DNA of 64,000 nt from Cryobacterium soli (GCF_003611035.1 NZ_CP030033.1:1550001-1614000), one strand, 5' to 3'. Counted from the stretch's first letter, positions 1-8,379 are shown. The notes: generated by a model not told the origin, from the sequence alone. Numbers and translations: made by a program.

Positions 1-1196
1 ACCGGCAGATCATCGCGCTGTGCGCCGAGGCCAACCAGCTGCTCGACGAGCAGGCCGCCGACTTCGACGAGCTGCGGAAGCTCGAGGCCAACGCGCCGGC
101 CGCGGCCGCCGGGCTGGAGACCGAGCTCGGGGCCATCGACGCCCGCCTCGACCAGGCCGAGGCCCGGGTGGAGGAGCTGTCCGCCCGCTACACGCCCGAG
201 ACCATCGCCACGGTCGCCGACAACCCCGACCAGGCTGCCGAACGGCTCACCTTCGCCACCAATGCGCTGGCTGAAGCCCGCGCGCGACTGGCCGCCGGCG
301 AACCGAGTGCCGCGGCGGTCGGCATCCGCGCCGCGGAGGAGGCCGTCGACCAGGCGAAGCTGCTCGTCGACGCCGTCGACAGGCTCGCCGCCGACCTGCA
401 GCGCGCGGAGTCGGGCATCCCGGCGGTGCTCGCCGACCTCGACACCGACGTCGCGATGGCACGCGGGCTGCCCGCTACCGGGGTGGCGTCGGCCGATGTT
501 CCGGGCGTGATCGCCCGCACCGAGCAGACACTCACCGAGGTGCGCTCCGCGCTCGCGGCCCCGCCGGTGAACCCGGTCGACCTGCTGCAGCGCCTCGAGG
601 CCGCCAATGCCACCATGGATGCCACGCTGCAGGGCGTGCGGAACGCCCAGGTGCAGGCAGAGCGGCTGCAGGCCGCGCTGGCACAGAGCCTGCAGGCGGC
701 CCGCAGCCAGGTATCCGCCGCTGAGGACTTCATCACCGCCCGGCGGGGCGCGGTCGGCGCTGAGGCCCGCACCCGGCTGGCCGAGGCAGGCCGGTTGACC
801 GCCCAGGCCGAGTCCCTCGTGGCGAGCGATCCGGCCGCCGCCCTCGCCGTGTCGCAGCGAGCCGGCTCCCTGGCCGCCGAGGCCACAGCCATGGCCCGGC
901 GCGACGTGGACGGGTTCTCCACAGACAGCGACGACTTCGGGGACTTCTTCGGCGGCGGGGTCAGTCGCCGCGGCGGCAGCAACGGGTCGATGGGCGCCGT
1001 CCTCGGCGGCATCCTGATCGGCCAGATCCTGGGCGGCGGCGGGGGCGGCGGGATGTTCGGCGGCGGGGGCGGTTTCGGCGGGATGGGCGGCGGCGGACGG
1101 CGCTCGAGCGGCGGAGGCTTCGGGGGCGGCCGCAGCCCGGGCAGCTTCGGCGGTGGGGGCACACGCGGTCGGCGCGGCGGCGGCGGCCGGTTCTGA
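1..1196 (+). CDS. TPM-domain/coiled-coil envelope protein, 3' part only
   Basis: The reading frame is open from the left edge (codons from base 3), so the N-terminus lies outside the window. About 300 residues are Ala/Glu/Arg-rich amphipathic helix typical of a long coiled coil, including LLDEQAADFDELRKLE. A hydrophobic patch (AVLGGILIGQILGG, bases about 993-1035) is followed by a Gly-rich tail with Arg and Phe (GGGFGG, RRGGGGRF) to the stop. This matches the C-terminal half of actinobacterial TPM-domain membrane proteins, whose extracytoplasmic TPM domain would be upstream. These genes often lie near pspA, as here (3.9 kb away). The family call is inference because the TPM domain itself is not visible. 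Confidence 0.75.
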   Translation, partial: RQIIALCAEANQLLDEQAADFDELRKLEANAPAAAAGLETELGAIDARLDQAEARVEELSARYTPETIATVADNPDQAAERLTFATNALAEARARLAAGEPSAAAVGIRAAEEAVDQAKLLVDAVDRLAADLQRAESGIPAVLADLDTDVAMARGLPATGVASADVPGVIARTEQTLTEVRSALAAPPVNPVDLLQRLEAANATMDATLQGVRNAQVQAERLQAALAQSLQAARSQVSAAEDFITARRGAVGAEARTRLAEAGRLTAQAESLVASDPAAALAVSQRAGSLAAEATAMARRDVDGFSTDSDDFGDFFGGGVSRRGGSNGSMGAVLGGILIGQILGGGGGGGMFGGGGGFGGMGGGGRRSSGGGFGGGRSPGSFGGGGTRGRRGGGGRF

Positions 1197-1298
1197 GCCG
1201 CCCGGGCGACCTCCCCTTCCGGGCCCCTCGGCCAGCCTCCCTCGCCTGCTGAGGCTGCTGAGCCTGCTGTCCAGCCTCCCGACCACACAGCCCTCGAG

Positions 1299-1420
1299 TT
1301 GCCGCAAAGCTGCCCTTCCGCGCGCGCGAAGGGGCGCTATGCCGCAAGTGGGCGACATGTCCTTCGCCGACTTGCCGCCAAAGTCCCCTTCCCCGCTCGC
1401 GAAGGGGCGCTATGCCGCAA
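1299..1420. repeat. tandem pair of 49-nt imperfect hairpin (REP-like) elements
   Basis: Two 49-nt units, 1299-1347 and 1372-1420, begin TTGCCGC and end GCCGCAA. The last 22 bases are identical (1326-1347 and 1399-1420, containing GCGAAGGGGCGCTATGCC). Each unit folds back on itself imperfectly, with a left CCCTTC pairing to a right GAAGGG. They fill the gap between two convergent genes and may act as transcription stops or as a REP-like repeat. Confidence 0.7.
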
Positions 1421-1444
1421 CTCGCGAGGAGCCCGCTCGATAGC

Positions 1445-2554
1445 TCAGCGGGCCAGCGCGAACAGGGGCGGGGCGGGCACGTCGACCGTGAGGTCGGCGA
1501 GGATCCGGCCGACGGTGGGGGTGAACTTGAAGCCGTGGCCGGAGAAGCCGGCGCCCACGATGACCGGGCCGCGGCGGTCGAGCACGAAGTTGGAGTCCGG
1601 GGTGGTCGTGTAGGTGCAGCTGATCTCGGTGAAGGCATCCGGGTCCGCGCCGGGCAGCCACTCGCGGGCGTAGCGGCGGAGGGCCAGCAGCTGCTCGGGC
1701 TCCGAGGTGAAGTCGCGAAGGTCGGGGTCCACGACCGGCCCCACACCGTGCCAGCCGGCCTTGATCCCCTCGCCAGGGGTGTGCATGCCGTAGACCGGTG
1801 AGCGCCAGTACTCGTACCCGGGCGTGCCAGGCCGGTAGCCGTGGTTGAAGCCCGGCCAGGTGAAGCTCGTGTCGAGCACGGCGAAATGCGCCGGCTGTTC
1901 CTGCGTCACCACGAGGCGCGGCAGCGGCAGCACGCCTTCCAGGAGCGAGCCGGTCCAGGCGCCGAGCGTGACGATCACCCGTCGGGCCCGGAACTGCTCG
2001 GTGTCGGTGTCGACCAGCACGCTGTCGTCGCCCTGCACCGTGAGGCGGGTGGCCGCCATGCCGTGCTGCACCCGGGCGCCGCGCGCTATCGCGGCCTGTT
2101 GCAGAGCCGTCACCGACGCATCCGCGTTCACCCGGCCGGCTTCGGGCGTGTAGAGCACCTCGGTATCGAAACGGATGCCCGGCCACCGCTCCGCCGCCGC
2201 CTCGACACCGAGTAGCTCCGGGTCGAAGCCCACGGCGGACAGCGCTGCGTGCACCTCGGCGAACGGCTGGCCCTGCCCGTGGTTGACCAGGCCCACCTGC
2301 TCGAGCAGCCGGGTGTCGGTCTCGTCCTCCAGCTCGCGCCAGAGCCGCAGCGCCTCCACGAGCATGGCCACATAGGTGGGGTCAGAGTAGCTGAGGTTGA
2401 AGTTGCGCGAGGCGCCGTGCGACGCGCCGTTCTTGTGACCGGGAGCGAAGCGCTCGAGCAGGGTCACGTCGCGGCCCCGGCGAGCGAGCTCCCAGGCGGC
2501 GGCCGAGCCCATGGCTCCGCCGCCGATGACGAGAGTATCGACGTGCGTAGTCAT
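1445..2554 (-). CDS. solA: FAD-dependent N-methyl amino acid oxidase (sarcosine oxidase / N-methyltryptophan oxidase family)
   Basis: 369 residues, the usual length for monomeric sarcosine oxidase/SolA. The N-terminus has the FAD-binding dinucleotide motif (IGGGAMGSAAAWELARRG) and then ERFAPGHKNGASHG, typical of this family. Near the C-terminus, SCTYTTTPDSNFVLD carries Cys313, in the position of the cysteine that binds FAD covalently in monomeric sarcosine oxidase. Expected reaction: oxidative demethylation of an N-methyl amino acid to amino acid, formaldehyde and H2O2; the substrate cannot be told from sequence. It is the last gene of a four-gene operon and overlaps the preceding acetyltransferase by an ATGA. 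Confidence 0.88.
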   Translation of the reverse strand: MTTHVDTLVIGGGAMGSAAAWELARRGRDVTLLERFAPGHKNGASHGASRNFNLSYSDPTYVAMLVEALRLWRELEDETDTRLLEQVGLVNHGQGQPFAEVHAALSAVGFDPELLGVEAAAERWPGIRFDTEVLYTPEAGRVNADASVTALQQAAIARGARVQHGMAATRLTVQGDDSVLVDTDTEQFRARRVIVTLGAWTGSLLEGVLPLPRLVVTQEQPAHFAVLDTSFTWPGFNHGYRPGTPGYEYWRSPVYGMHTPGEGIKAGWHGVGPVVDPDLRDFTSEPEQLLALRRYAREWLPGADPDAFTEISCTYTTTPDSNFVLDRRGPVIVGAGFSGHGFKFTPTVGRILADLTVDVPAPPLFALAR

Positions 2555-3051
2555 GCGGGCAGCATCCTTTCGTAGCAGAGCGAGAACCAGATCGCACTGT
2601 AGGGAGGATAGATCGGGATCGGGGTGTAGCCGAGGTGTTCGTAGAGGCGCACGGCCTCGGGCTGGCGGTCGCCGGTCTGCAGGACCAGCCGGCGGGCGCC
2701 TCGCTCGGCCGCCGCGTCCTCGATGGCGCGGATGAGTGCTTTGCTCAGGCCCCTGCCCCGGTACTCCGGCAGGGTGACCAAGCGCTTCAGCTCATATTCC
2801 GTGCCGAGCATGCGCAGGGCGGCGTGCGCGGCGGGCACGCCGCCGACGGTGGCGACGAGGGTGAGCACCATGGTGTCAGGGTCGATCGCGAACGCCTGCG
2901 CCAACTCGGCGGCGGTCTCGGCCGACGGGTTCTCGAAGCGGTCGGCGTAGCGGGGACCCACTTCGTCGTCCATGGCCCGGCGCAAGGCGACGGCCCTCGG
3001 GTCGGTCCAGTCCACGACGTGGAGCTGTACGAGTCCGGTCGCCGCGGTCAT
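2551..3051 (-). CDS. GNAT-family N-acetyltransferase
   Basis: 166 residues with a clear GNAT core: beta strands around VATVGGVPAAHAALR, the acetyl-CoA pyrophosphate loop LPEYRGRGLSKALIRAIE (R/Q-x-x-G-x-G/A), and the C-terminal RLYEHLGYTPIP. Substrate unknown. The start overlaps the stop of the M20 peptidase gene by 4 bases and its own stop overlaps the solA start by 4 bases, so it is translationally coupled on both sides. The context suggests modification of an amino acid or amine handled by its operon partners, but that is inference. Confidence 0.85.
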   Translation of the reverse strand: MTAATGLVQLHVVDWTDPRAVALRRAMDDEVGPRYADRFENPSAETAAELAQAFAIDPDTMVLTLVATVGGVPAAHAALRMLGTEYELKRLVTLPEYRGRGLSKALIRAIEDAAAERGARRLVLQTGDRQPEAVRLYEHLGYTPIPIYPPYSAIWFSLCYERMLPA

Positions 3052-4379
3052 GCCAGCACCTCACGCACGGTGAAGTCGAGGGCGGCCACGGTGAGCGCGA
3101 TCGAGTCCACGTCGATGCGTTCGTCGTTGCCGTGGAAGAGCATCCGGAAGGTGCCGTAGTCCCAGCGCCGGCTGAGCAGGCCGAACCCGTAGGCGGGGAT
3201 GCCCCGGCGGCGGTAGAAGCGGGCGTCGGAGCCTCCAACGCTGAGCACCGGCAGTAGGTCGGCGTTCGGGTAGGCCCGGGCCACGGCTGCGCTCAGCGCG
3301 GTGAACAGCGGGGTGTCGACGGGCGACCGGGTGGCCGCCTCGAACCTCTCGCCGACGATCTCGATGTCCACCATCAGTTCGCCGAGGGCATGGCGCAGGT
3401 AGCCGTCCACCTGGGCGGCGTCGACACCGGGCAGCACCCGGATGTCCAGGTCCACCGTGGCCAGCGACGGGATGACGTTTTCCTTCTCGCCGGCGCGCAC
3501 GATGTTGGGCGAGATGGTGGTGTGGCTGGAGGCGTGCGCGAAGCCGGCCAGGCTGCCCAGCTCGTGCACGGCGTCGTCGATGTGGGCCGGGTCGGTGAGC
3601 CGTTCGGCCAGTTCGGCGGGCAGGCCGAGAACCGAGACGTAGTGCCGCCAGTCCGCGGTGATCTGCACGGGGGCCTCGAACCGCGCCAGCCGGCCCACGG
3701 CCTCGGCCGCGATCACGGCCGCGTTGCGGGCGCCCCACGGGGCGGAGCCGTGACCGGGCGTGCCGCGCACCACCAGCCGCCGGCCGGCGATGCCCTTCTC
3801 CCCCACCGTGGTGGTGATCGACGGGCGCACGCCCACGGGCGCCCCGCCGGATTCGGTGAGCACGAACGACGCGTCGATGGGGTCGAGCCGGTGCTCGGTC
3901 ATCCAGCCCACCCCGTAGCGGCTGCCGCTCTCCTCATCGGCGACGGCCGCGAAGATCAGGTCGCCCCGCGGCCGGAACGGCCCCATGGCGATGTCGCGGA
4001 TCACGACGGCGTAGCTGGCGGTGAGGTAGAGCATGTCGAGGGCGCCGCGTCCCCAGATCTCACCGTCGACGAGTTCGGCGGCGAACGGGTCCCGGCTCCA
4101 GCCGTCCCGGTCCACGGGCACGACGTCGATGTGGCCCACGAGCGCGAGCGACGGGGCGGCCGGGTCGGTGCCGCGGATGCGCGCGATCAACGACGCCCGC
4201 CCGGGGTGCGGCTCCACCACCTCGAGTTCGAGGCCGGAGCCGGCGAAGAAGCCCTCGAGCGTGCGCACGCTGCGGATCTCGCCGCCGGAATCGGGGGTGC
4301 CGTCGTTCACGCAGGCATTGCGGATGAGGTCGCGCAGCAGGTCGACGGTCTGGCGGGTGAGCACATCCGGGTCGGTCAT
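3048..4379 (-). CDS. M20-family metallopeptidase
   Basis: 443 residues. The M20/ArgE/DapE metal-site motifs are present in order: GHIDVVP (His ligand), RGALDM (bridging Asp), ADEE (catalytic and ligand Glu), and a C-terminal FHGNDERID His. A dimerisation domain lies between, including the TPGHGSAPW loop. No signal peptide, so cytoplasmic. The family hydrolyses N-acyl amino acids or small peptides with two Zn ions. The segment after the bridging Asp (LYLTA) differs from the usual KG-G, suggesting an unusual subfamily. Its start overlaps the hydrolase stop by one base (TGATG) and its stop overlaps the GNAT start. Confidence 0.88.
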   Translation of the reverse strand: MTDPDVLTRQTVDLLRDLIRNACVNDGTPDSGGEIRSVRTLEGFFAGSGLELEVVEPHPGRASLIARIRGTDPAAPSLALVGHIDVVPVDRDGWSRDPFAAELVDGEIWGRGALDMLYLTASYAVVIRDIAMGPFRPRGDLIFAAVADEESGSRYGVGWMTEHRLDPIDASFVLTESGGAPVGVRPSITTTVGEKGIAGRRLVVRGTPGHGSAPWGARNAAVIAAEAVGRLARFEAPVQITADWRHYVSVLGLPAELAERLTDPAHIDDAVHELGSLAGFAHASSHTTISPNIVRAGEKENVIPSLATVDLDIRVLPGVDAAQVDGYLRHALGELMVDIEIVGERFEAATRSPVDTPLFTALSAAVARAYPNADLLPVLSVGGSDARFYRRRGIPAYGFGLLSRRWDYGTFRMLFHGNDERIDVDSIALTVAALDFTVREVLA

Positions 4380-4930
4380 CAGCGCACCATCCCGCCGAGG
4401 CTCTCGGCGAACTCATCGAGCAGGGCACGGCCGGCCGGCCAGGCGCCGAGCTTGCTGATGATGTTGATGTGGCCCAGGTTGCCCACCTCGACGAACCCGG
4501 CGCCCCACGACGCCGCAAGGGTGCGCGCGACGCCGAGAGCACAGTACGGGTCATCGGCGCTGGCGACCACGAGGGAGGGGGTGCCGAGCACGGCCGGTTC
4601 GGCATCCCGGAAGGTCGGGGCCGCAGACGGGAACCCGGGTCCGAACCGGTCGGGCGGGGCCACCAGCAGGGCACCGCGCACCCGGCCGGGGTTGTCCGCC
4701 AGCCAGGCCCCGACGGCCAGGCAACCCAGGCTGTGCGCCACGATGATCGTGTCCGGAGTGCTCACGGCCGCATCCACCGCGGCGACCCAGTCCTCGAGAT
4801 CGGGTGCGTCCCACGAGGTGGGGCGGATGCGCACGGCATCCGTCTGCGTCGCCTGCCAACGGGTCTGCCAGTGCTTCTCGGTGGAGTCGTTGATGCCCGG
4901 CACGATCGTCAGGCTCAGGGGGGTCGGCAT
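4379..4930 (-). CDS. RBBP9/YdeN-family alpha/beta serine hydrolase
   Basis: 183 residues from the ATG at 4930. That start gives the family N-terminus (LSLTIVPGINDSTEKHWQ) and has GAGG upstream; an in-frame start at 5023 would add 31 non-conserved residues. The likely catalytic triad is Ser in HSLGCLA, Asp in SADDPY and His in NLGHIN. Members are small cytoplasmic esterase-like hydrolases with mostly unknown substrates. It is the first gene of the four-gene minus-strand operon (hydrolase, M20 peptidase, GNAT, SolA) and is coupled to the next gene by TGATG. Confidence 0.83.
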   Translation of the reverse strand: MPTPLSLTIVPGINDSTEKHWQTRWQATQTDAVRIRPTSWDAPDLEDWVAAVDAAVSTPDTIIVAHSLGCLAVGAWLADNPGRVRGALLVAPPDRFGPGFPSAAPTFRDAEPAVLGTPSLVVASADDPYCALGVARTLAASWGAGFVEVGNLGHINIISKLGAWPAGRALLDEFAESLGGMVR

Positions 4931-4970
4931 GATCGGGATCCTCGACAGTTGTTCGGCTGGGCGTTTCGGC

Positions 4971-4982
4971 GTGTGAACACAC
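4971..4982. promoter_or_regulatory. short inverted repeat in the hydrolase/pspA divergent region
   Basis: GTGTGAACACAC is a perfect 5-bp inverted repeat around AA. On the minus strand a TAGTGT -10-like hexamer abuts it. It lies between the RBBP9 operon and pspA, so it could be an operator for the operon. The evidence is symmetry and position only. Confidence 0.3.
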
Positions 4983-5088
4983 ACTATCCGTCCCCAATCC
5001 ATCCCGTCCTGACCGGTGGTCACACAGGCACTTGTGGAGGTGAACGCGGTAGTTTCTAAGCGTTGACCCCCTTCGAAAGGACATTCAC

Positions 5089-5820
5089 ATGACCAAGCAG
5101 TCGATCTTCGGCCGCATCGCCCAGCTCACCAAGGCGAACATCAACGCGATGCTGGACTCCGCGGAACACCCGAAGAAGATGCTCGACCAGATGGTGCGGG
5201 ACTTCACTAACAGCATCGCCGACGCCGAAAGCGCGATCGCAGAGACCATCGGCAACCTGCGGTTACTCGAAGACGACCACCGCGAAGACGTGCAGGCCGC
5301 AGGCGAGTGGGGTCGGAAGGCCCTCGCCGCCAGCCGCAAGGCCGACGAGCTGCGCGGAGCCGGCAACACCGTCGACGCCGACAAGTTCGACAACCTCGCC
5401 AAGGTGGCCCTCGGCCGCCAGCTGCAGTCCGAGAAGGAGGCGAAGGACGCCGAACCGCAGATTGCCAGCCAGACGGCGATCGTGGAGCAGCTCAAGACCG
5501 GCCTGAACACGATGAAGACCAAGCTGAGCCAGCTCACGTCCAAGCGCGACGAGCTCATCGCCCGCTCGAAGACCGCGGCCGCGCAGGCCCAGGTGATGGA
5601 CGCCGTGAAGAGCATCGACATCATGGACCCGACCAGCGAGGTCAGCCGGTTCGAAGACAAGATCCGCCGCGAAGAGGCCAAGGTGCGCGGCGCCAGCGAG
5701 CTCGCCGCATCCAGCCTCGACGCGCAGTTCGAGAGCCTCGACGACCTCGGCGAGCTCACCGAGGTGGATGCCCGCCTGGCCGCTCTCAAGGCCGGCACGC
5801 CCTCCTCGATCGAGCAGTAA
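5089..5820 (+). CDS. pspA: PspA/IM30-family envelope stress protein
   Basis: 243 residues, almost entirely alpha-helical coiled coil, with the PspA/IM30 pattern: an N-terminal amphipathic helix (SIFGRIAQLTKANINAMLD), then EHPKKMLDQMVRDF, and a central SQLTSKRDELIARSKTA. PspA is an ESCRT-III-like peripheral membrane protein that stabilises the cytoplasmic membrane under stress. The ATG has AAAGGA 8 bases upstream. The gene is a single unit closed by a strong terminator. A TPM-type protein, a frequent genomic neighbour of PspA, ends at 1196 with four unrelated genes between. Confidence 0.93.
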   Translation: MTKQSIFGRIAQLTKANINAMLDSAEHPKKMLDQMVRDFTNSIADAESAIAETIGNLRLLEDDHREDVQAAGEWGRKALAASRKADELRGAGNTVDADKFDNLAKVALGRQLQSEKEAKDAEPQIASQTAIVEQLKTGLNTMKTKLSQLTSKRDELIARSKTAAAQAQVMDAVKSIDIMDPTSEVSRFEDKIRREEAKVRGASELAASSLDAQFESLDDLGELTEVDARLAALKAGTPSSIEQ

Positions 5821-5842
5821 CAGGCCGGTCACAGCAGCATCC

Positions 5843-5877
5843 GAAAACGGCCGCGGGAACAACCCGCGGCCGTTTTC
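5843..5877. terminator. strong intrinsic terminator after pspA
   Basis: A perfect 15-bp stem (GAAAACGGCCGCGGG / CCCGCGGCCGTTTTC) with an AACAA loop; the right arm ends in TTTTC. It begins 22 bases after the pspA stop and ends only 13 bases before the ATG of the next gene. Confidence 0.9.
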
Positions 5878-5890
5878 AGTTGGGTCAAGC

Positions 5891-6550
5891 ATGACTACTC
5901 TCGGAATCATCGGTGCCGGTAACATCGGCAGTCAGCTCGCCCGCCTCGGCGTGGCCAACGGATACGACGTCGTGGTGAGCAATTCACGCGGCCCCGCCAC
6001 CCTCGAGGCGTTGATCGCTGAACTCGGGCCACGCGCCCGCGCGGCGCTCCCCGCGGAGGCCGCCGCCGCCGGCGACCTGGTCATCGTGACCATCCCGCTG
6101 CACGCCATCGACACCCTGCCGCTGCCCGAACTGGCCGGCAAGCTCGTGATCGACACCAACAACTACTACCCCCAGCGCGACGGCAACATCGACGCCCTCG
6201 ACGAAGAGACCACGACCACCGCCGAAATGCTGCAGGACCTGCTCACCGAGTCCCGGGTCGTGAAGGCGTTCAACCACATCTACGCCGCCGACCTCAGCAC
6301 GGATGGCCTCCCCTCGGGCGCTGAGAACCGTCGCGCCCTCGTCATCGCGGGCAACGACCCCGAGGCCCGCGAGACCGTCACCGCCCTGCTGGACGCCTTC
6401 GGCTTCGACACCGTCGACCTCGGCCCGCTCACCGAGAGCTGGCGCATCCAGCGCGACACCCCGGGTTACGGCCCGCGGATGGACGCGTTCGAGCTGCGCG
6501 AAGCCGTGAGCGCGGCCATCCGCTACCGCGACATGCCGCAGGCGGTCTAA
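5891..6550 (+). CDS. NADP/F420-dependent oxidoreductase-like dinucleotide-binding protein (NpdG/pyrroline-carboxylate reductase type)
   Basis: 219 residues. The N-terminal Rossmann motif GIIGAGNIGSQLARLGVANG is followed by VVSNSRGP, as in the F420-dependent NADP reductase-like family, and then VKAFNHIYAADL, as in NpdG-like proteins. It probably reduces or oxidises a small cofactor or substrate using NADP(H); the exact reaction is unknown. I chose the ATG at 5891 because it gives the family N-terminus. It lies 13 bases downstream of the pspA terminator hairpin with no visible Shine-Dalgarno sequence, so translation may be leaderless or depend on readthrough. Confidence 0.82.
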   Translation: MTTLGIIGAGNIGSQLARLGVANGYDVVVSNSRGPATLEALIAELGPRARAALPAEAAAAGDLVIVTIPLHAIDTLPLPELAGKLVIDTNNYYPQRDGNIDALDEETTTTAEMLQDLLTESRVVKAFNHIYAADLSTDGLPSGAENRRALVIAGNDPEARETVTALLDAFGFDTVDLGPLTESWRIQRDTPGYGPRMDAFELREAVSAAIRYRDMPQAV

Positions 6551-6620
6551 CCCACAGACGCGCCGGCTCCACGGCACCTGACCCGCGAACTGGCAGATGC
6601 GGCGGGCAGGGGCCGAGGAG

Positions 6621-6626
6621 CATACT
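6621..6626 (+). promoter_or_regulatory. -10 box for leaderless arginase-family gene
   Basis: CATACT lies exactly six bases before the GTG at 6633, the spacing of leaderless actinobacterial promoters. It supports GTG 6633 over the upstream ATG at 6597. Confidence 0.55.
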
Positions 6627-6632
6627 GAGGGG

Positions 6633-7466
6633 GTGTCCCCCAACTACGTGGTCGTCCCACAGTGGCAAGGTTCTGTCTCCCCGCGCGCGATGCGCCTGGT
6701 CGACGGGGCGGAGGCGATCCAGGGCGACCTGCCCTCCTCGGTCACCTACCCCGTGGACGTGCCCGTCGAGGCCGGCGACTCGCTCGACACCGGCATCCAC
6801 CGGTTCTCGTCACTGCTGACGGTGCGCGACCGGCAGCTGGCGGTGCTGCGCACCAGCACCGAACCGGTGCTCACCATCGGCGGCGACTGCGGGGTCTCCT
6901 TCGGCGCCGTCGAGCACGCCTCCCGCCGGCACCCCGGCGAGATCGCGCTGGTCTGGTTCGACGCCCACCCCGACCTGCACACGAGCGACTCCTCGCAGTC
7001 CGGCGGTTTCGGCGGCATGGTTCTGCGCGCCATCCTCGGCGACGGCGTCGACGGCCTCGCGCTCGGCCCCGATGAGCGTCTCACGGCCGACCGGGTGGTG
7101 CTGGCCGGGGTACGCGACATCGACCCGGCCGAGGATGTCTACATCACCGAGCAGGGCATCCCCCTGGTGCCGGTGGAGAACTTCGGCACTCCAGAGGCCA
7201 TCCTGGCCGCGGTCAAGCGCACCGGCGCCGGCCACATCTACCTGCACATCGACCTGGACGTGCTCGACCCGGCCACCATCGTGGGGCTGTCGAACATCTA
7301 CCCGTTCGGGCTGGCCGTGGAGAACCTCACGGCCGCGATCGTGGCGTTGCGGGCCGAGTTCACCCTGGCCGGGGCAACCATCGCGGGCTTCGCGCCGTCC
7401 TCCCCCGAGGCCGCCGGCGACGACCTGCCCAGCATCCTGCGCATCATCAGCGCCCTCACCCGCTAA
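6633..7466 (+). CDS. arginase/agmatinase-family ureohydrolase
   Basis: 277 residues from GTG 6633. Motifs of the ureohydrolase fold are present: IGGDCGVSFGAVEHA, VWFDAHPDLHT and HIDLDVLDP. The Asp and His Mn ligands in DAHPDLH and DLDVLDP are intact, but the first motif reads GGDC where classic arginases have GGDH, so one Mn-ligand His is replaced by Cys. Such variants occur in actinobacterial homologues whose substrates are uncertain, so I do not assign arginine. CATACT six bases before the GTG argues for this start; the ATG at 6597 has no ribosome site. The crotonase gene follows after 38 bases. Confidence 0.83.
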   Translation: MSPNYVVVPQWQGSVSPRAMRLVDGAEAIQGDLPSSVTYPVDVPVEAGDSLDTGIHRFSSLLTVRDRQLAVLRTSTEPVLTIGGDCGVSFGAVEHASRRHPGEIALVWFDAHPDLHTSDSSQSGGFGGMVLRAILGDGVDGLALGPDERLTADRVVLAGVRDIDPAEDVYITEQGIPLVPVENFGTPEAILAAVKRTGAGHIYLHIDLDVLDPATIVGLSNIYPFGLAVENLTAAIVALRAEFTLAGATIAGFAPSSPEAAGDDLPSILRIISALTR

Positions 7467-7504
7467 TCCTTCGGGACGGACGGAACGATCGAAGGAGATC
7501 ACAC

Positions 7505-8296
7505 GTGACCACGGATGACGCGCGCGTCCTGCTCGAACGACGGGGGCACCTGCTCCTGATCGGGCTGAACCGGCCGGAGAAGCGCAATGCGGCGGACTTC
7601 GCCCTGCTACAGCAACTCGCCCTGGCCTACGGGGAGCTCGAGCGTGACCCCGAGCTACGGGTGGGCGTGCTGCACGCCGTGGGCGAGCACTTCACCGCCG
7701 GGCTCGACCTGGCCGACATCGGCCCGCGGCTGGGCCCAGACGGGCTGGACATGGTGCCGGAGGGAGGCATCAACCCCTGGCAGGTCGACGGCACCGCCCT
7801 GAGCAAGCCAGTGGTGATGGCCGTGCAGGGCACCTGCCTCACCCTGGGCATCGAGCTGATGCTGGCCAGCGACATCGTCGTCGCCGCGGAGTCCGCCCGG
7901 TTCGGCCAGATCGAGGTGAGCCGCGGCATCCTGCCGTTCGGCGGCGCCACGATCCGGTTCCCGCGCGCCGCCGGCTGGGGCAACGCCATGCGCTGGCTCC
8001 TCACCGGCGACCTGTTCGACGCCCGCGAGGCGCACCGGATGGGCCTGGTGCAGGAAATCACGCCGAACGGCCGCGAGCTGCACCGCGCCATCGAACTCGC
8101 CGAGCGCATCGCCGCACAAGCCCCACTGGCCGTGCAGGCCACCCTGGCGAACGCCCGCACCGCCCTGCGCGACGGCCCGGCCGCAGCCGAGGCCGAACTG
8201 CAGCCCGCCCTGGCCCGTCTGGCCGGCAGCACGGATGCCCGTATCGGCATGGAGGCGTTCCTCTCCCGCACCCCGGCCGAGTTCCAGGGCCGCTAG
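7505..8296 (+). CDS. enoyl-CoA hydratase/isomerase (crotonase) family protein
   Basis: 263 residues. Crotonase hallmarks: [20 protein letters not shown], the oxyanion-hole segment [31 protein letters not shown] and the C-terminal [13 protein letters not shown]. Catalyses hydration or isomerisation of an enoyl-CoA in a beta-oxidation-like pathway; specificity is unresolved. In the second oxyanion segment the canonical catalytic Glu pair is not obvious, so it may act as an isomerase or hydrolase. The GTG start has an excellent GAAGGAG 7 bases upstream. Confidence 0.87.
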   Translation: MTTDDARVLLERRGHLLLIGLNRPEKRNAADFALLQQLALAYGELERDPELRVGVLHAVGEHFTAGLDLADIGPRLGPDGLDMVPEGGINPWQVDGTALSKPVVMAVQGTCLTLGIELMLASDIVVAAESARFGQIEVSRGILPFGGATIRFPRAAGWGNAMRWLLTGDLFDAREAHRMGLVQEITPNGRELHRAIELAERIAAQAPLAVQATLANARTALRDGPAAAEAELQPALARLAGSTDARIGMEAFLSRTPAEFQGR

Positions 8297-8333
8297 AGGC
8301 CGCCGCCCCTCCCCCGCTCGCCAGCGGCAGAAC

Positions 8334-8354
8334 ATCCAGAGGCTTGGTCTGGAT
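8334..8354. promoter_or_regulatory. inverted repeat upstream of the flavoprotein gene
   Basis: ATCCAGA / TCTGGAT (7+7 perfect, 7-base spacer). It ends 19 bases before the -10 box TAGGCT (8374-8379) and so covers the -35 region. Could be an operator for the downstream reductase or a weak stop for the crotonase gene; there is no long T-run. Confidence 0.4.
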
Positions 8355-8373
8355 TCTTCGGAGGTACGGTCGG

Positions 8374-8379
8374 TAGGCT
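8374..8379 (+). promoter_or_regulatory. -10 box, leaderless promoter of the disulfide reductase gene
   Basis: TAGGCT lies exactly six bases before ATG 8386. No Shine-Dalgarno sequence is present. Confidence 0.6.

Noticed and set aside
188..1288. Long open frame opposite the TPM-type gene (Pro/Arg-rich)
   Set aside because: A GC-rich shadow: low-complexity product, no ribosome site, and the opposite strand has a real coding pattern.
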